The notes below the pieces were generated by a model. It saw nothing but the letters and a program-made list of their open reading frames with translations. It was not told the origin of the DNA and ran no database searches. Positions 41,770-52,846 of a stretch of DNA of 64,000 bases are shown here, one piece after another. This DNA is from an uncultured Celeribacter sp. (lineage in GTDB: Bacteria; Pseudomonadota; Alphaproteobacteria; Rhodobacterales; Rhodobacteraceae): assembly GCF_963675965.1 (NCBI RefSeq), contig NZ_OY780935.1, positions 2,716,501 through 2,780,500 on the forward strand, written 5' to 3'. A program made the translations under genes and the position numbers. Each line of letters begins with the position of its first letter. Position 1 is the stretch's first letter.

Positions 41770-43413
41770 ATGACTGACCTGCGTGACGCCGGTATGAGTT
41801 CGAAAGCCTGGCCTTTTGATGAGGCTCGGAAGGTTCTCAAACGCTATGAGCAGTCAAAGGACAAGAAGGGCTATGTGCTCTTTGAGACCGGCTATGGTCC
41901 GTCCGGGCTGCCGCATATCGGGACCTTCGGCGAGGTGCTGCGCACGACGATGATCCGGCGCGCCTTTGAGGTGATTTCCGACATTCCCACCCGTCTGATC
42001 TGTTTTTCCGACGATATGGACGGCATGCGCAAAGTGCCGGGCAATGTGCCCCAGCAAGAGATGCTGCACGAAAACGCGCAAAAGCCGCTGACCTCTGTGC
42101 CCGATCCCTTCGAGGAATATGAAAGCTTCGGCCATCATAACAATGCGATGTTGCGGCGGTTCCTGGATACCTTCGGCTTCGAATACGAATTCTATTCGGC
42201 GACAGAGTTCTACAAATCCGGCCAGTTCGACGAGATTCTGAAACGCGCCGTCGACAAATACGACGACGTGATGAAGGTCATGCTCAAGAGCCTGCGCGAC
42301 GAACGGGCGGCGACCTATTCGATCTTTCTGCCGATCCATCCGGAAACGGGGCGGGTGCTCTATGTGCCGATGAAGTCCGTCAACAAGGATGACTATACGA
42401 TCACCTTTGACGATGAGGACGGCCACGAATGGACCCTGCCGGTCACCGGCGGCAATGTGAAGCTGCAGTGGAAACCCGACTTCGGGGCGCGCTGGGCTGC
42501 GCTCGGCGTTGATTTCGAAATGTATGGCAAGGACCATTCGACCAACACGCCGATCTATGACCGGATCTGCGAAATTCTGGGCGGCAAGAAGCCTGAGCAT
42601 TTCACCTATGAACTGTTTCTGGATGCCAACGGGCAGAAGATTTCCAAATCTTCGGGCAATGGTCTGACGATCGACGAATGGCTGACCTACGCCTCGACCG
42701 AAAGCCTGTCCTATTTCATGTACCAAAAGCCTAAGACGGCGAAGCGGATGCATTTCGATGTCATCCCGCGGGCGATGGATGAATATCACCAACAGCTGCG
42801 CGCCTATCCGACGCAAGACGCTGCGCAGCGTGCGGCAAACCCGGTGTTCCATATCCATGGGGAAAATGTGCCGGCCTCTGACATGGTCGTGCCCTTCTCG
42901 ATGCTGCTGAACCTGGCTTCCGTGGCCGGTGCCGAAGAAAAAGAGCAGCTTTGGGGCTTTATTCAAAGCTATGCGCCAGACGCCAGCCCGGAAAACAACC
43001 CGCAGCTCGATGCGGCAGCGGGCTATGCGGTGCGCTATTACAATGACTTCGTGAAGCCGGAGAAAACCTTCCGTGCGCCCAGCGATCAGGAACGTGCGGC
43101 AATGGAAGATCTCAAGCTGGCCTTCGGGTCTGCCGAGGCGGCACTGGATCAGATCGCGCGCAAGAACGCGGCGATGGGCAATGACGAAGCACTGCCGGAG
43201 GCCGATTTTACCGATGGCGATTTCCTGCAATCGGTGGTCTTTGCCGTCGGCAAGAACCATGGGTTCGACAATCTGCGCGAATGGTTCAAGGCGCTCTATG
43301 AGGTGCTGTTGGGGCAATCTCAGGGCCCGCGTTTTGGGTCCTTTGCGGCGCTTTATGGTGTCGAGGGCACCATCGCGCTGATCGAACAGGGATTGGCTGG
43401 CGATCTGGCCTGA
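41770..43413 (+). CDS. lysK: Class I lysyl-tRNA synthetase
   Basis: A 547-residue enzyme from ATG 41770 (MTDLRDAGMSSKAWPF). An in-frame GTG at 41746 has the stronger ribosome site GGGAGGG and adds eight residues. It shows the class I ATP motifs PSGLPHIGTF (HIGH-like, ~44-53) and KISKSSGNG (KMSKS-like), followed by a helical anticodon-binding region. It charges tRNA-Lys. Class I LysRS is found in archaea, alphaproteobacteria and spirochaetes, a useful lineage mark. A good terminator follows. Confidence 0.95.
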   Translation: MTDLRDAGMSSKAWPFDEARKVLKRYEQSKDKKGYVLFETGYGPSGLPHIGTFGEVLRTTMIRRAFEVISDIPTRLICFSDDMDGMRKVPGNVPQQEMLHENAQKPLTSVPDPFEEYESFGHHNNAMLRRFLDTFGFEYEFYSATEFYKSGQFDEILKRAVDKYDDVMKVMLKSLRDERAATYSIFLPIHPETGRVLYVPMKSVNKDDYTITFDDEDGHEWTLPVTGGNVKLQWKPDFGARWAALGVDFEMYGKDHSTNTPIYDRICEILGGKKPEHFTYELFLDANGQKISKSSGNGLTIDEWLTYASTESLSYFMYQKPKTAKRMHFDVIPRAMDEYHQQLRAYPTQDAAQRAANPVFHIHGENVPASDMVVPFSMLLNLASVAGAEEKEQLWGFIQSYAPDASPENNPQLDAAAGYAVRYYNDFVKPEKTFRAPSDQERAAMEDLKLAFGSAEAALDQIARKNAAMGNDEALPEADFTDGDFLQSVVFAVGKNHGFDNLREWFKALYEVLLGQSQGPRFGSFAALYGVEGTIALIEQGLAGDLA

Positions 43414-43469
43414 GCCAACGCTTCGGCGCAAGAACCAGATCAGAAGCAGGCCAGATCTAGGCTTTTACG

Positions 43470-43505
43470 CCCCTGTCTTGCAATTGCCGGGACAGGGGTT
43501 TCCTT
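43470..43505 (+). terminator. Rho-independent-type terminator after lysK
   Basis: CCCCTGTC (43470-43477) pairs perfectly with GACAGGGG (43491-43498) around a 13-base loop, followed by TTTCCTT. Confidence 0.75.
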
Positions 43506-43652
43506 GGCCTCCGTCGCGTGCAGCTGTTGCGTGCAGCGGCGGCGCTACGCCCGGTGAGTTAAGGTGATGGCGAGCGGTGAAGCGTACATATTCTGCGATC
43601 TGTGAGGCGACCACGGGTCGATATGACAGGCAGGATGTGAAAGGGCTTCAGC

Positions 43653-45941
43653 ATGAATATGGCCGTTACCGGGGGGCTGGTCTTGATGCCCCCGGCGTTC
43701 TCGGAAGGTTTGGATCTCTGGTCAAGCGAGGATGGCACCGCGGGATCGGCCAGCTTTGACGGCGCGCCCAATGCGGCGTTAGTTGCGGCGGATGCGGATT
43801 TCGGCGGATGTCTGGAATTGGTGAAAACCGATGCAACCGTCAGCCTGCGCTACATGGGGCAGACGCCGTTGATACCCGGCCTCTATCTGCGGATATCTGC
43901 GCGGATCAAGGCCATTTCGGGAAACTTGCCAGATGTGCGCATCGCCGGTTGGGCTGGTGATGGCAGCGACGCCCATGTGAGCGGGCTGGTCGAGACGGGT
44001 TCTGCGGTGAGCTTAAGCCAATATGGCGAAGTCATCGAAGTCAGTGCGATTGTTGGTTCGGGTGCGCGCGAGGGGGTCGATATGGCCTGGGGGCTGACGC
44101 CCGCTTACGGGCATTTCGGACTGGATCTGACCGGGGCGACTGGCGGCACCGTGCGGATTGACGATCTGGTGATCGAAGATGTGTCGTCCTGGTTTCAGGA
44201 GGGGCGTCTGGGCGTCTTGGATGTGCGCGACTTCGGCGCTGTAGGAGATGGCGTTACCGAATGTCTGGCGGCGTTTCAGGCTGCGGATGCCGCGGCGGCG
44301 GGCCGCAAGATCCGCGTTCCGGAAGGGGTTTATGTAGTGTCAGATACCCTGTCGATGGAGCATGAGGTGATCTTTGCGGGGACCCTGTCGATGCCTTCGG
44401 ACAAACGCTTGACGCTGCAGCAGGAATTCCATCTGAATTCCTATATTGCCGCCTTCGGCAATGAGGTCGAAGGTATCAAACGCGCGCTTCAGGCGCTGTT
44501 TTCCTTTACCGATCATGACAGCCTTGATCTGTGCGGGCGTCGCATTGAGCTGGACGAACCGCTTGATCTGGCGGCGCTGAGCGGGGTGAGCACCCATGAG
44601 GTGCGCCGGGTGCTGCGCAACGGTCAGTTCAATGTGCAAGCCTCCCCGGCATGGGATGTGGTGACGGTCAGTTCCACGGCGAGCTATACGACCGGATCGG
44701 CCAAAAAACTGACGAATGTCGTCAATATCGCCAATATCGCCGTGGGCAGTCTTGTCACCGGCACGGGCGTCGGACGCGAAATCTATGTGCGCGAGGTCAA
44801 CGTCGCGGCCCAGACCCTGACTCTCAGCCGGCCGCTTTATGGCGCCAGCGCCAGCCAGAGCTACGACTTCACCCGGTTTCAGTATGTGCTGGATTTTTCG
44901 GGCTTCGCCAAGCTGTCGCAATTCGAGATTTTTGACGTGGAATTCCTATGTCAGGGCGTGGCCTCGGCCATTCTTCTGGCACCGGACGGGTTCAATTTTC
45001 ACCTGCGCGATTGCCATGTCAAAGCGCCGCTGAACCGCGGGGTGACCTCGATCGGGGAGGGGTGTCAGGATCTGCATCTGGACCGCTGTTTCTTCGTGTC
45101 CAGCGAACAATCCCTACCGGCCCAGTCGCGTCAGTCCGTGGCCTTCAACGTCAACGCCAATGACAGCAAGATCCGCGACAACCGGTTCCAGCGCTTTGGT
45201 CATACGGGGGTGGTCAGCGGTAACGGTCATCTGTTCGTTGGCAACCACTGGTTCCAGGGCGACAACGACAGTGACAGCCCACGTACGGCGGGGCTGATCT
45301 TTACGACGCCCAACGTCAAATCGGTGATCACCGGGAATTATCTCGACAATTCCTTTATCGAAATGACCAATGAACATGACGCAACGCCGGATTTTTCTGC
45401 CGAATATTCTTTTGGCGGACTGACGGTGACGGGCAATATTTTCACGGTGAACGACAGTGCCGACTGGTTTGCCTGGATCGTCGTCACCCCCTATGGCGCG
45501 GGACATTTCATTCAGGGGTTGTCGGTACAGAACAACACATTCAAATCGCTTAACGGTTCCGTGGACCGGGTGGAAAAGATCGACACCACCTATGCCGATC
45601 TCGAATATGGCGCGATGCGCAACATCACCTTTGCGGGCAATACCTTTAACGGTGTATCGCAAAACACGATCAACCCAGTCTCCTTGGAGTTCTCGCAAAA
45701 CAGCGCGGCCAGCCAATGGGTGCTCGACCCTTCGGACTATCTGCCCTTTGGCGGTCGCGCGCGCATCGTGGAAAGCGTGGTGATCCGGGATGCGCTGTTG
45801 GACGGCGGCGGGGCCGAGGTATTCGACGCCCCGACCGTCGTGCCGGATTACGGTGTGAACAACGCACAGGTGCAGCTGCGCTTTGGGCAGCCGGTACGGG
45901 GGACGGCCCATGTGGTTGCCCGCATGGACCGTCCGATCTGA
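43653..45941 (+). CDS. Right-handed beta-helix (pectate lyase-like) protein
   Basis: A 762-residue protein. Residues ~1-185 look like a beta-sandwich module (GLYLRISARIKAISGNLPDV, GTVRIDDLVIEDVSSW). Then comes the pectate-lyase/GH28 entry LDVRDFGAVGDGVTECLAAF (~189-208) and a long parallel beta-helix with repeated asparagine ladders (NVNANDSKIRDNRFQRFGHT, VTGNIFTVNDS, VQNNTFKSLNG, ITFAGNTFNG). A strand-rich insert (~330-400) interrupts it. No signal peptide is visible, so it may leave by another route or be a tail-spike-like protein. Probable polysaccharide binding or cleavage; substrate unknown. Confidence 0.82.
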   Translation: MNMAVTGGLVLMPPAFSEGLDLWSSEDGTAGSASFDGAPNAALVAADADFGGCLELVKTDATVSLRYMGQTPLIPGLYLRISARIKAISGNLPDVRIAGWAGDGSDAHVSGLVETGSAVSLSQYGEVIEVSAIVGSGAREGVDMAWGLTPAYGHFGLDLTGATGGTVRIDDLVIEDVSSWFQEGRLGVLDVRDFGAVGDGVTECLAAFQAADAAAAGRKIRVPEGVYVVSDTLSMEHEVIFAGTLSMPSDKRLTLQQEFHLNSYIAAFGNEVEGIKRALQALFSFTDHDSLDLCGRRIELDEPLDLAALSGVSTHEVRRVLRNGQFNVQASPAWDVVTVSSTASYTTGSAKKLTNVVNIANIAVGSLVTGTGVGREIYVREVNVAAQTLTLSRPLYGASASQSYDFTRFQYVLDFSGFAKLSQFEIFDVEFLCQGVASAILLAPDGFNFHLRDCHVKAPLNRGVTSIGEGCQDLHLDRCFFVSSEQSLPAQSRQSVAFNVNANDSKIRDNRFQRFGHTGVVSGNGHLFVGNHWFQGDNDSDSPRTAGLIFTTPNVKSVITGNYLDNSFIEMTNEHDATPDFSAEYSFGGLTVTGNIFTVNDSADWFAWIVVTPYGAGHFIQGLSVQNNTFKSLNGSVDRVEKIDTTYADLEYGAMRNITFAGNTFNGVSQNTINPVSLEFSQNSAASQWVLDPSDYLPFGGRARIVESVVIRDALLDGGGAEVFDAPTVVPDYGVNNAQVQLRFGQPVRGTAHVVARMDRPI

Positions 45942-45947
45942 GCGCGT

Positions 45948-46457
45948 TCAGGCCCCGGCCTTTGGGCCGGGCAGGTCTGCGGGGGTCAGATGGTAAGCTT
46001 TGCCAAAGCCCCCGTTGAGCGCCGCGCCGAGCGGACGGAAGCGGACGAAATTGAAATCCGCGAAATCGACATAGAGCTTGGCCTTGGGGTGATGCCCCAG
46101 CCAGGCGTTGCGGCTGGCGGCGTGGCGCGGATCGTCGTGGGGGATGAACTCCGCCTCGACCTGCACCGACAGCCTCGCAAAGGCCAGCGGGTCGCCCTTG
46201 TCGGGCGCTTCGCCCAGCAGCAGCCCTGCGCGCGGATCGGCGCGCAGCGCCTGCGTATGTGCCGAGAGCGACGAAATCAGCGTCAGCCAGTCCCCGTCAG
46301 TGCCCAACCCGAAGGCCACGCGCGTCACACTGGGCGCGCCACTGGCGGGGTCGAGAAACGCAAGCGAGGCGATGCGGGCAGTGCCGACCAGATCATGGGT
46401 GATCTGACGGGCCTCGTCATCGGTGGGACGGATCGGGGAGGGGCTGTCTTGGGTCAT
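45948..46457 (-). CDS. Pyridoxamine 5'-phosphate oxidase-like flavin/haem-binding protein
   Basis: A 169-residue split-barrel protein: RIASLAFLDPASGAPSVTRV, LISSLSAHTQALRADPRAGLLL and the C-terminal block HPKAKLYVDFADFNFVRFRP are typical of the HugZ-like subgroup of the pyridoxamine-phosphate-oxidase family. Members bind FMN or haem. The full two-domain HugZ has an extra C-terminal domain that is absent here, so haem oxygenase activity is not assured. Its stop faces the beta-helix gene's stop across 6 bp. Confidence 0.82.
   Translation of the reverse strand: MTQDSPSPIRPTDDEARQITHDLVGTARIASLAFLDPASGAPSVTRVAFGLGTDGDWLTLISSLSAHTQALRADPRAGLLLGEAPDKGDPLAFARLSVQVEAEFIPHDDPRHAASRNAWLGHHPKAKLYVDFADFNFVRFRPLGAALNGGFGKAYHLTPADLPGPKAGA
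45954..45971 (+). terminator. Hairpin ending the beta-helix gene
   Basis: CCCGGCC (45954-45960) and GGCCGGG (45965-45971) pair with a TTTG loop 12 bp after the beta-helix stop, inside the last codons of the opposing gene. No T-run. Confidence 0.5.
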
Positions 46458-46612
46458 GAGCTGTATCTAGCGCGTCGCAAATTATAAATCCATAGTATTT
46501 TTGTCAGATAACTGATTTCTGCACCTGCAAAGTTTCTCGGAACCTTTTTCTGCACCTGCGCGTTGCTTTGCGAGTCCTCAAAATTTCCTCAGACCACAAG
46601 GTGCGCTGAGTT

Positions 46613-47740
46613 TTGACCTTAGAAGACCTATTGCCCGAGGTTGCCTCCTTCCTGAGGCGACTGGATTATTTCATCGTCGACGTCGCTTTGGTGGTCGGCG
46701 CGGTGATTGTCGGCTTGCTGTTGAACTGGGCGCTGCGCAGTCTCATCCGGCACAGTTTTGCAGACCGCTCGCATGTGGCGCGGGTCACCATGCGGCAGGC
46801 GCTGGTGCCGATGCGACTGATGGCAGTGTTCCTGTCGCTGATGATCGTTTTACCGCTGGTGTCGCTGCCCACCAGCTGGGTCGACAACATCCGCCATGCG
46901 ATGGGGATCATCTTTATCCTGATGCTGGGCTGGGCCAGCTATATCGTCGCCAATCATTTTACCACCCGCGCGATGACGCGCTATCAGACGGATGACGAAG
47001 AAAACCTGATCGCGCGCAAGACGCTCACCCAGTTGCGGGTGCTGCGTCAGGTGCTGTTCTTTGGGATTTTCCTGTTCACCATCGGGGGTATTTTGCTGAC
47101 CTTTCCGGGGGTGCGAGAGATCGGCACGGGGCTGTTTGCCTCTGCCGGTGTGGCCGGGCTGGTCATCGGGATCGCGGCGCGTCCGGTGCTGTCGAATGTT
47201 TTCGCGGGCATCCAGATTGCCTTGACCCAGCCGATCCGCATCAACGATGTGGTCATTGTCGAGGGCGAATGGGGCTGGATCGAAGAGATCACCGCCACCT
47301 ATGTCGTCATCCGGATCTGGGACTGGCGCCGGCTTGTTGTGCCGCTGACCTATTTCATCGAACACCCGTTCGAGAACTGGACCCGCGACAGCACCAACGT
47401 CATCGGTGCCGTGATGTGGCGCGTCGACTACACCGCGCCGATTGATGACATCCGGGCGAAGGTGAAGGAGTTTGTGCAAGAGAGCGACTATTGGGATGGG
47501 CAGGTGGTGAACCTGCAAGTCGTGGACAGCGCCTCGGACGTGGTGGAACTGCGCGGGCTGATGTCGGCACGCACCTCGCCGAGACTGTGGGAGCTGCGCT
47601 GTGAGGTGCGGGAGAAATTGCTGACGTGGTTGCAGGGCGCGCATCCTCATGCGCTGCCGAGAGCGCGCGCGAGCTTCGAGATCAAGGGCGAGACGCCGAG
47701 CGGGCAGGGACCTTTGGGCAAGGGGCTGGCGGCGGAATAG
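46613..47740 (+). CDS. MscS-family mechanosensitive ion channel
   Basis: A 375-residue inner-membrane protein read from TTG 46613; no ATG fits as well, so the start is less certain. Four hydrophobic segments lie in ~20-185. The pore helix/beta-domain block GLVIGIAARPVLSNVFAGIQ then IALTQPIRINDVVIVEGEWG is diagnostic of MscS, followed by EEITATYVVIRIWDWRRLVV and a mixed C-terminal domain. It releases solutes under membrane tension; some family members are tuned to other jobs. Confidence 0.9.
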   Translation: MTLEDLLPEVASFLRRLDYFIVDVALVVGAVIVGLLLNWALRSLIRHSFADRSHVARVTMRQALVPMRLMAVFLSLMIVLPLVSLPTSWVDNIRHAMGIIFILMLGWASYIVANHFTTRAMTRYQTDDEENLIARKTLTQLRVLRQVLFFGIFLFTIGGILLTFPGVREIGTGLFASAGVAGLVIGIAARPVLSNVFAGIQIALTQPIRINDVVIVEGEWGWIEEITATYVVIRIWDWRRLVVPLTYFIEHPFENWTRDSTNVIGAVMWRVDYTAPIDDIRAKVKEFVQESDYWDGQVVNLQVVDSASDVVELRGLMSARTSPRLWELRCEVREKLLTWLQGAHPHALPRARASFEIKGETPSGQGPLGKGLAAE

Positions 47741-48022
47741 GAGTAACCGTTGCGCTAGGCCAATCGGACATGCCTTGGCATGTCCGAACGCATTCAAAAC
47801 CTTGAGTGAAGGAGTGAAAATTGCGTCACTTTGCGTGGACAGCCCGAATCATGCTATCTTTATTTTTGCGAAATTCACAAAATGAATTGAAAGTCAAATT
47901 AAATGTGGGTGTACGTCTTGATTTGTTTTTTGTGCCCCCATCTAAATACTCATCTTGGCGAAGGAATATGCCTATTGCGAAAATTTTCGAAGCAACTTTA
48001 TCTTCCTGGAATTGAGGAATTC
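47741..48022. other. AT-rich gap with a hairpin after MscS
   Basis: The 282-bp stretch turns sharply A/T-rich from ~47810 (long A and T runs), unlike both flanks. No gene longer than the small one downstream is convincing. A near-perfect palindrome lies at 47764-47787. Confidence 0.5.
47764..47787. repeat. 11-bp inverted repeat after MscS
   Basis: TCGGACATGCC and GGCATGTCCGA face each other around TT, 24 bp after the MscS stop. It may be a terminator hairpin (a tight loop would open to 4 or more bases) or a protein site; no T-run follows. Confidence 0.6.
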
Positions 48023-48271
48023 GTGATCGCATTTGAAATATCTGCGATGGCCGAACAACGGAAACGCCGTACTAATACACAGAAAAATACTGTTAAGCTG
48101 GGCCCGGATTCATATGAAATGCATCGGGGACGAGCATTAGAGACAACGCATGCATACGTTTGTGGGTGCCTGCTGTCACGGCCCGAAAAAGAATATCTCT
48201 ACTATACATATGGCCCCGAAGGGTTAAGCTATTGCCGGATGTGTCGGCTTAGGGGAGGAATGAGCGTTTGA
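48023..48271 (+). CDS. Small cysteine-containing hypothetical protein
   Basis: An 82-residue open frame from GTG 48023, which has GAGG 5 bases upstream; ATG 48047 would give 74 residues, and the frame is open back to 47903. The basic start (AEQRKRRTNTQKN) leads to a C-terminal pair YVCGC ... YCRMC that could bind a metal. I do not recognise it. Codon use and base composition are A/T-rich, unlike neighbours, which suggests transferred DNA or a fragment. Its stop touches the uvrB stop of the opposite strand. Confidence 0.4.
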   Translation: MIAFEISAMAEQRKRRTNTQKNTVKLGPDSYEMHRGRALETTHAYVCGCLLSRPEKEYLYYTYGPEGLSYCRMCRLRGGMSV

Positions 48272-50452
<2,181 letters not shown>

Positions 50453-50925
50453 CGCATGTCCTTTGCCGAAAGGGGAAGGGTCCACAACAGATGATCCCTT
50501 TTTGTTCCTGTTTCAACCCTCTTGGTCCCACCGAATGCCGGATGCTGCGCAACCGGAGCGGCAGAGTGGTGTGAAGTACATCTCTAAAGATTTAATTGAA
50601 AATTAAATACAACCTTAACGATAGTTTTTGTTGCGCGATGGAAAAGCCTCTCCTAGGGTAAACCTGCAAGCAGCAAGTGGCTGCCCGGCCTTGGGGAATA
50701 TCTTACCATCCCCCTCACTCCCTCATCCAGGGTCGGGCAGTCCGTTTTCCCCTTTGCCCCCTTCTTCCAGTCCAGCCGGTTCGCGCGCGCCATGTCAGAT
50801 TGCCATGTGAGATTGTGATGTGCGCCCACCGATAGCGACCTATGCAATGTGTCAAGCGGTGCGAAGGGCTTGAAACGGCGCGCGGAAAGGGGGATAACGC
50901 GCATAAGCCAAAAAGGAGTCACCTG
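50453..50925. other. Divergent intergenic region uvrB / NDUFS4
   Basis: The 473 bp hold no convincing gene. An A/T-rich core at 50580-50640 may contain promoters for uvrB. An imperfect 13-bp tandem repeat lies at 50791-50816, about 110 bp before the NDUFS4 gene. Confidence 0.5.
50791..50816. repeat. 13-bp imperfect tandem repeat
   Basis: CATGTCAGATTGC (50791-50803) is followed at once by CATGTGAGATTGT (50804-50816), then GATGTG. It sits in the promoter region of the NDUFS4 gene and may be a protein-binding array. Confidence 0.45.
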
Positions 50926-51237
50926 ATGCGCGCCCGTATCTATCAGCCCGCCCGCAACGCCATGCAATCCGGGCAAGCAAAGACCAAACAATGGTATCTT
51001 GATTATGCGCCAGCCTCGTCGCGCGATATCGATCCGCTGATGGGCTGGACCTCGTCCAGCGATACCCAGTCTCAGGTGCGGATGAAGTTCGACAGTAAAG
51101 AACACGCCATCGCCTATGCCGAACAGCACGGGCTGGATTATGTGGTGCAGGAACCGCACAAGCGCAGCCACAATGTGCGCCCTGGTGGGTACGGCGAAAA
51201 CTTCGCCACCAACCGCCGTGCGCCCTGGACCCACTAA
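50926..51237 (+). CDS. NDUFS4-like complex I accessory subunit
   Basis: A 103-residue protein from ATG 50926 with AAGGAGT upstream. Motif lines RARIYQPARNAMQSGQAKTK, WYLDYAPASSRDIDPLMGWT, VRMKFDSKEHAIAYAEQHGL and NFATNRRAPWTH are the whole ETC complex I 18-kDa family domain. It stabilises the NADH-binding arm of NADH:ubiquinone oxidoreductase. Found in alphaproteobacteria and mitochondria. The last core gene before the restriction-modification island. Confidence 0.93.
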   Translation: MRARIYQPARNAMQSGQAKTKQWYLDYAPASSRDIDPLMGWTSSSDTQSQVRMKFDSKEHAIAYAEQHGLDYVVQEPHKRSHNVRPGGYGENFATNRRAPWTH

Positions 51238-51393
51238 GGTTGTAAATCGGGTTAAAGTTGTCTCGGAATCGGGCCAAAGATTCCGCGAAGGTGATCTTTG
51301 ATCAAGATTTAGTGCGCCCACTAGGCGCCCGTACTATTTATTGAAGTGGCCATAAATTGGTCGTTTCAAGTCATTTCTACGGTTCAGTTATCT

Positions 51394-52803
51394 CTAGTTC
51401 AGCGCTTTTTTCAGTGCGCTCTTCAGGCGTGCGGTCAGTTCTTGGCCTTGCCCGTCAATGCGCTCATCATAATAAACACGATGGATGTTGAACGATGCAG
51501 CACTCGCCACCAAAGGCGAAATTTCCGCGATGTCGAGGTAGTCCCCTCCAACTTTGACATTGATTTGTTGGGCGTCGCCATTTTCAAACTTCGGTTTGTA
51601 GATCGGCCGATTGTAGGTGTCGTGATAACATCCCGTCAAAATCTCTTCGCTGGCCCCCAGCACCTCTTTGCAAACTTCATCGCAAGCTGATCCAATTTTC
51701 GTCACACGCTCGTGAGCAGACACTCCCTTTAATGCGTGCGAGCTTGCGACAACCTCATCCGCAAGTTTCCAAGCATCGATCATCGGCGGGATCCTGCGTT
51801 GGAAAAAGTCGTTCGCAATGTCCTTTACTGTCTGATCGGCCGCATCTCGGAAGAGGTACAGTGAGCCCCAGAAAAGAGTATCATCAAGACACAACGCGTT
51901 CTCGAGATCTCCAGGCTCCAAAATAAAACGTGCAAGTGGGTGCGAATCATCAATCCCAGCATCGGTCGATTGACCAGCTTCGACAAGTTCAAATACTCGG
52001 CGCAGGAGTTTTGAAAATAGAAACTCGAGGCCTCGCGTTTTCTTGTGAAGGTAAATTGTGGGATACAGTTGAAATAGCGTTACCGTAAATTGCTCCATGG
52101 AAATGTAGGCCTTGCTGTCGACAAAGAGGAACTTCCCCTTTGTGCCGTCGCCAACTTGTAAGTTCCGCATCAGCCAGTTCAAGTCGATTCCACCCGACGA
52201 AACACCAGCAAAATAGGGGTCACGCGCAGCATAATCCAATCTGTCAGCATCCAGCTGGCTGGAGACAATGGAGGTGTAAATACAGTTTTTGTCCTTCTTG
52301 TCGATCATGTTGGCAACCGCTTGAGGAAAATCTGCCCCACCAATACCCGCCAATTTACCTTGGATCGACGATGATGTCAGAATTCGGCTGGTAACCTTCT
52401 CATGATCAGCGGCCTCCTTCAGACCTTTAGAAGAAGTACTCTTGCTGTCAGCATGATAGGATTTTGCTGCATTTTCAAATGCGTGACTAAACATCCCGTG
52501 ACCAACATCATGGAGTAATGCGGCTGCCAAACAAGCCTGCCCCTGTTCCGACCAGTTTCCATTTCGCACGTCTGGTTCGACGACCCTCAACATGCGCTTC
52601 GCCACCGCATAAACACCAAGCGAATGCGCGAACCGAGAATGGGTAGCGGATGGGAAGACAAAATCTGAGAACCCGAGCTGCTTTACCCGACGCAGTCGCT
52701 GAAAAAACTGATCTGAAAGCATATCTTTCAAGGAGTTTTCAAAGTCACCTTCGAACTCGATCGCGCCATGAATCGGATCCTTGATCATCTTAATTGCACT
52801 CAC
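51394..52803 (-). CDS. HD-domain protein, SAMHD1/dGTPase-like
   Basis: A 469-residue protein. The HD metal set is complete: H60 in HSRFAHSLGV, H98-D99 in LLHDVGHG, and a late Asp in SSQLDADRLDYAARD, the arrangement of SAMHD1 and dGTPases. It begins IKMIKDPIHGAIEF, also usual for that group. These enzymes hydrolyse dNTPs; in bacteria some starve phages of nucleotides. It is the last gene of the minus-strand run hsdM-hsdS-hsdR-ygjP-HD, 43 bp after the metalloprotease-like gene. Substrate (dNTP or other nucleotide) is inferred. Confidence 0.85.
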   Translation of the reverse strand: MSAIKMIKDPIHGAIEFEGDFENSLKDMLSDQFFQRLRRVKQLGFSDFVFPSATHSRFAHSLGVYAVAKRMLRVVEPDVRNGNWSEQGQACLAAALLHDVGHGMFSHAFENAAKSYHADSKSTSSKGLKEAADHEKVTSRILTSSSIQGKLAGIGGADFPQAVANMIDKKDKNCIYTSIVSSQLDADRLDYAARDPYFAGVSSGGIDLNWLMRNLQVGDGTKGKFLFVDSKAYISMEQFTVTLFQLYPTIYLHKKTRGLEFLFSKLLRRVFELVEAGQSTDAGIDDSHPLARFILEPGDLENALCLDDTLFWGSLYLFRDAADQTVKDIANDFFQRRIPPMIDAWKLADEVVASSHALKGVSAHERVTKIGSACDEVCKEVLGASEEILTGCYHDTYNRPIYKPKFENGDAQQINVKVGGDYLDIAEISPLVASAASFNIHRVYYDERIDGQGQELTARLKSALKKALN

Positions 52804-52846
52804 GCTCTTCCCCTTTCAAATAAATATGCGGCTCTGGCTGATTGGC

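Noticed and set aside
41854..43431. 525-codon minus-strand frame opposite lysK
   Set aside because: lysK is complete with both class I motifs; the mirror frame is low in recognisable sequence.
50453..50925. LexA (SOS) box before uvrB
   Set aside because: No GTTC-N7-GTTC or its reverse was found by eye.
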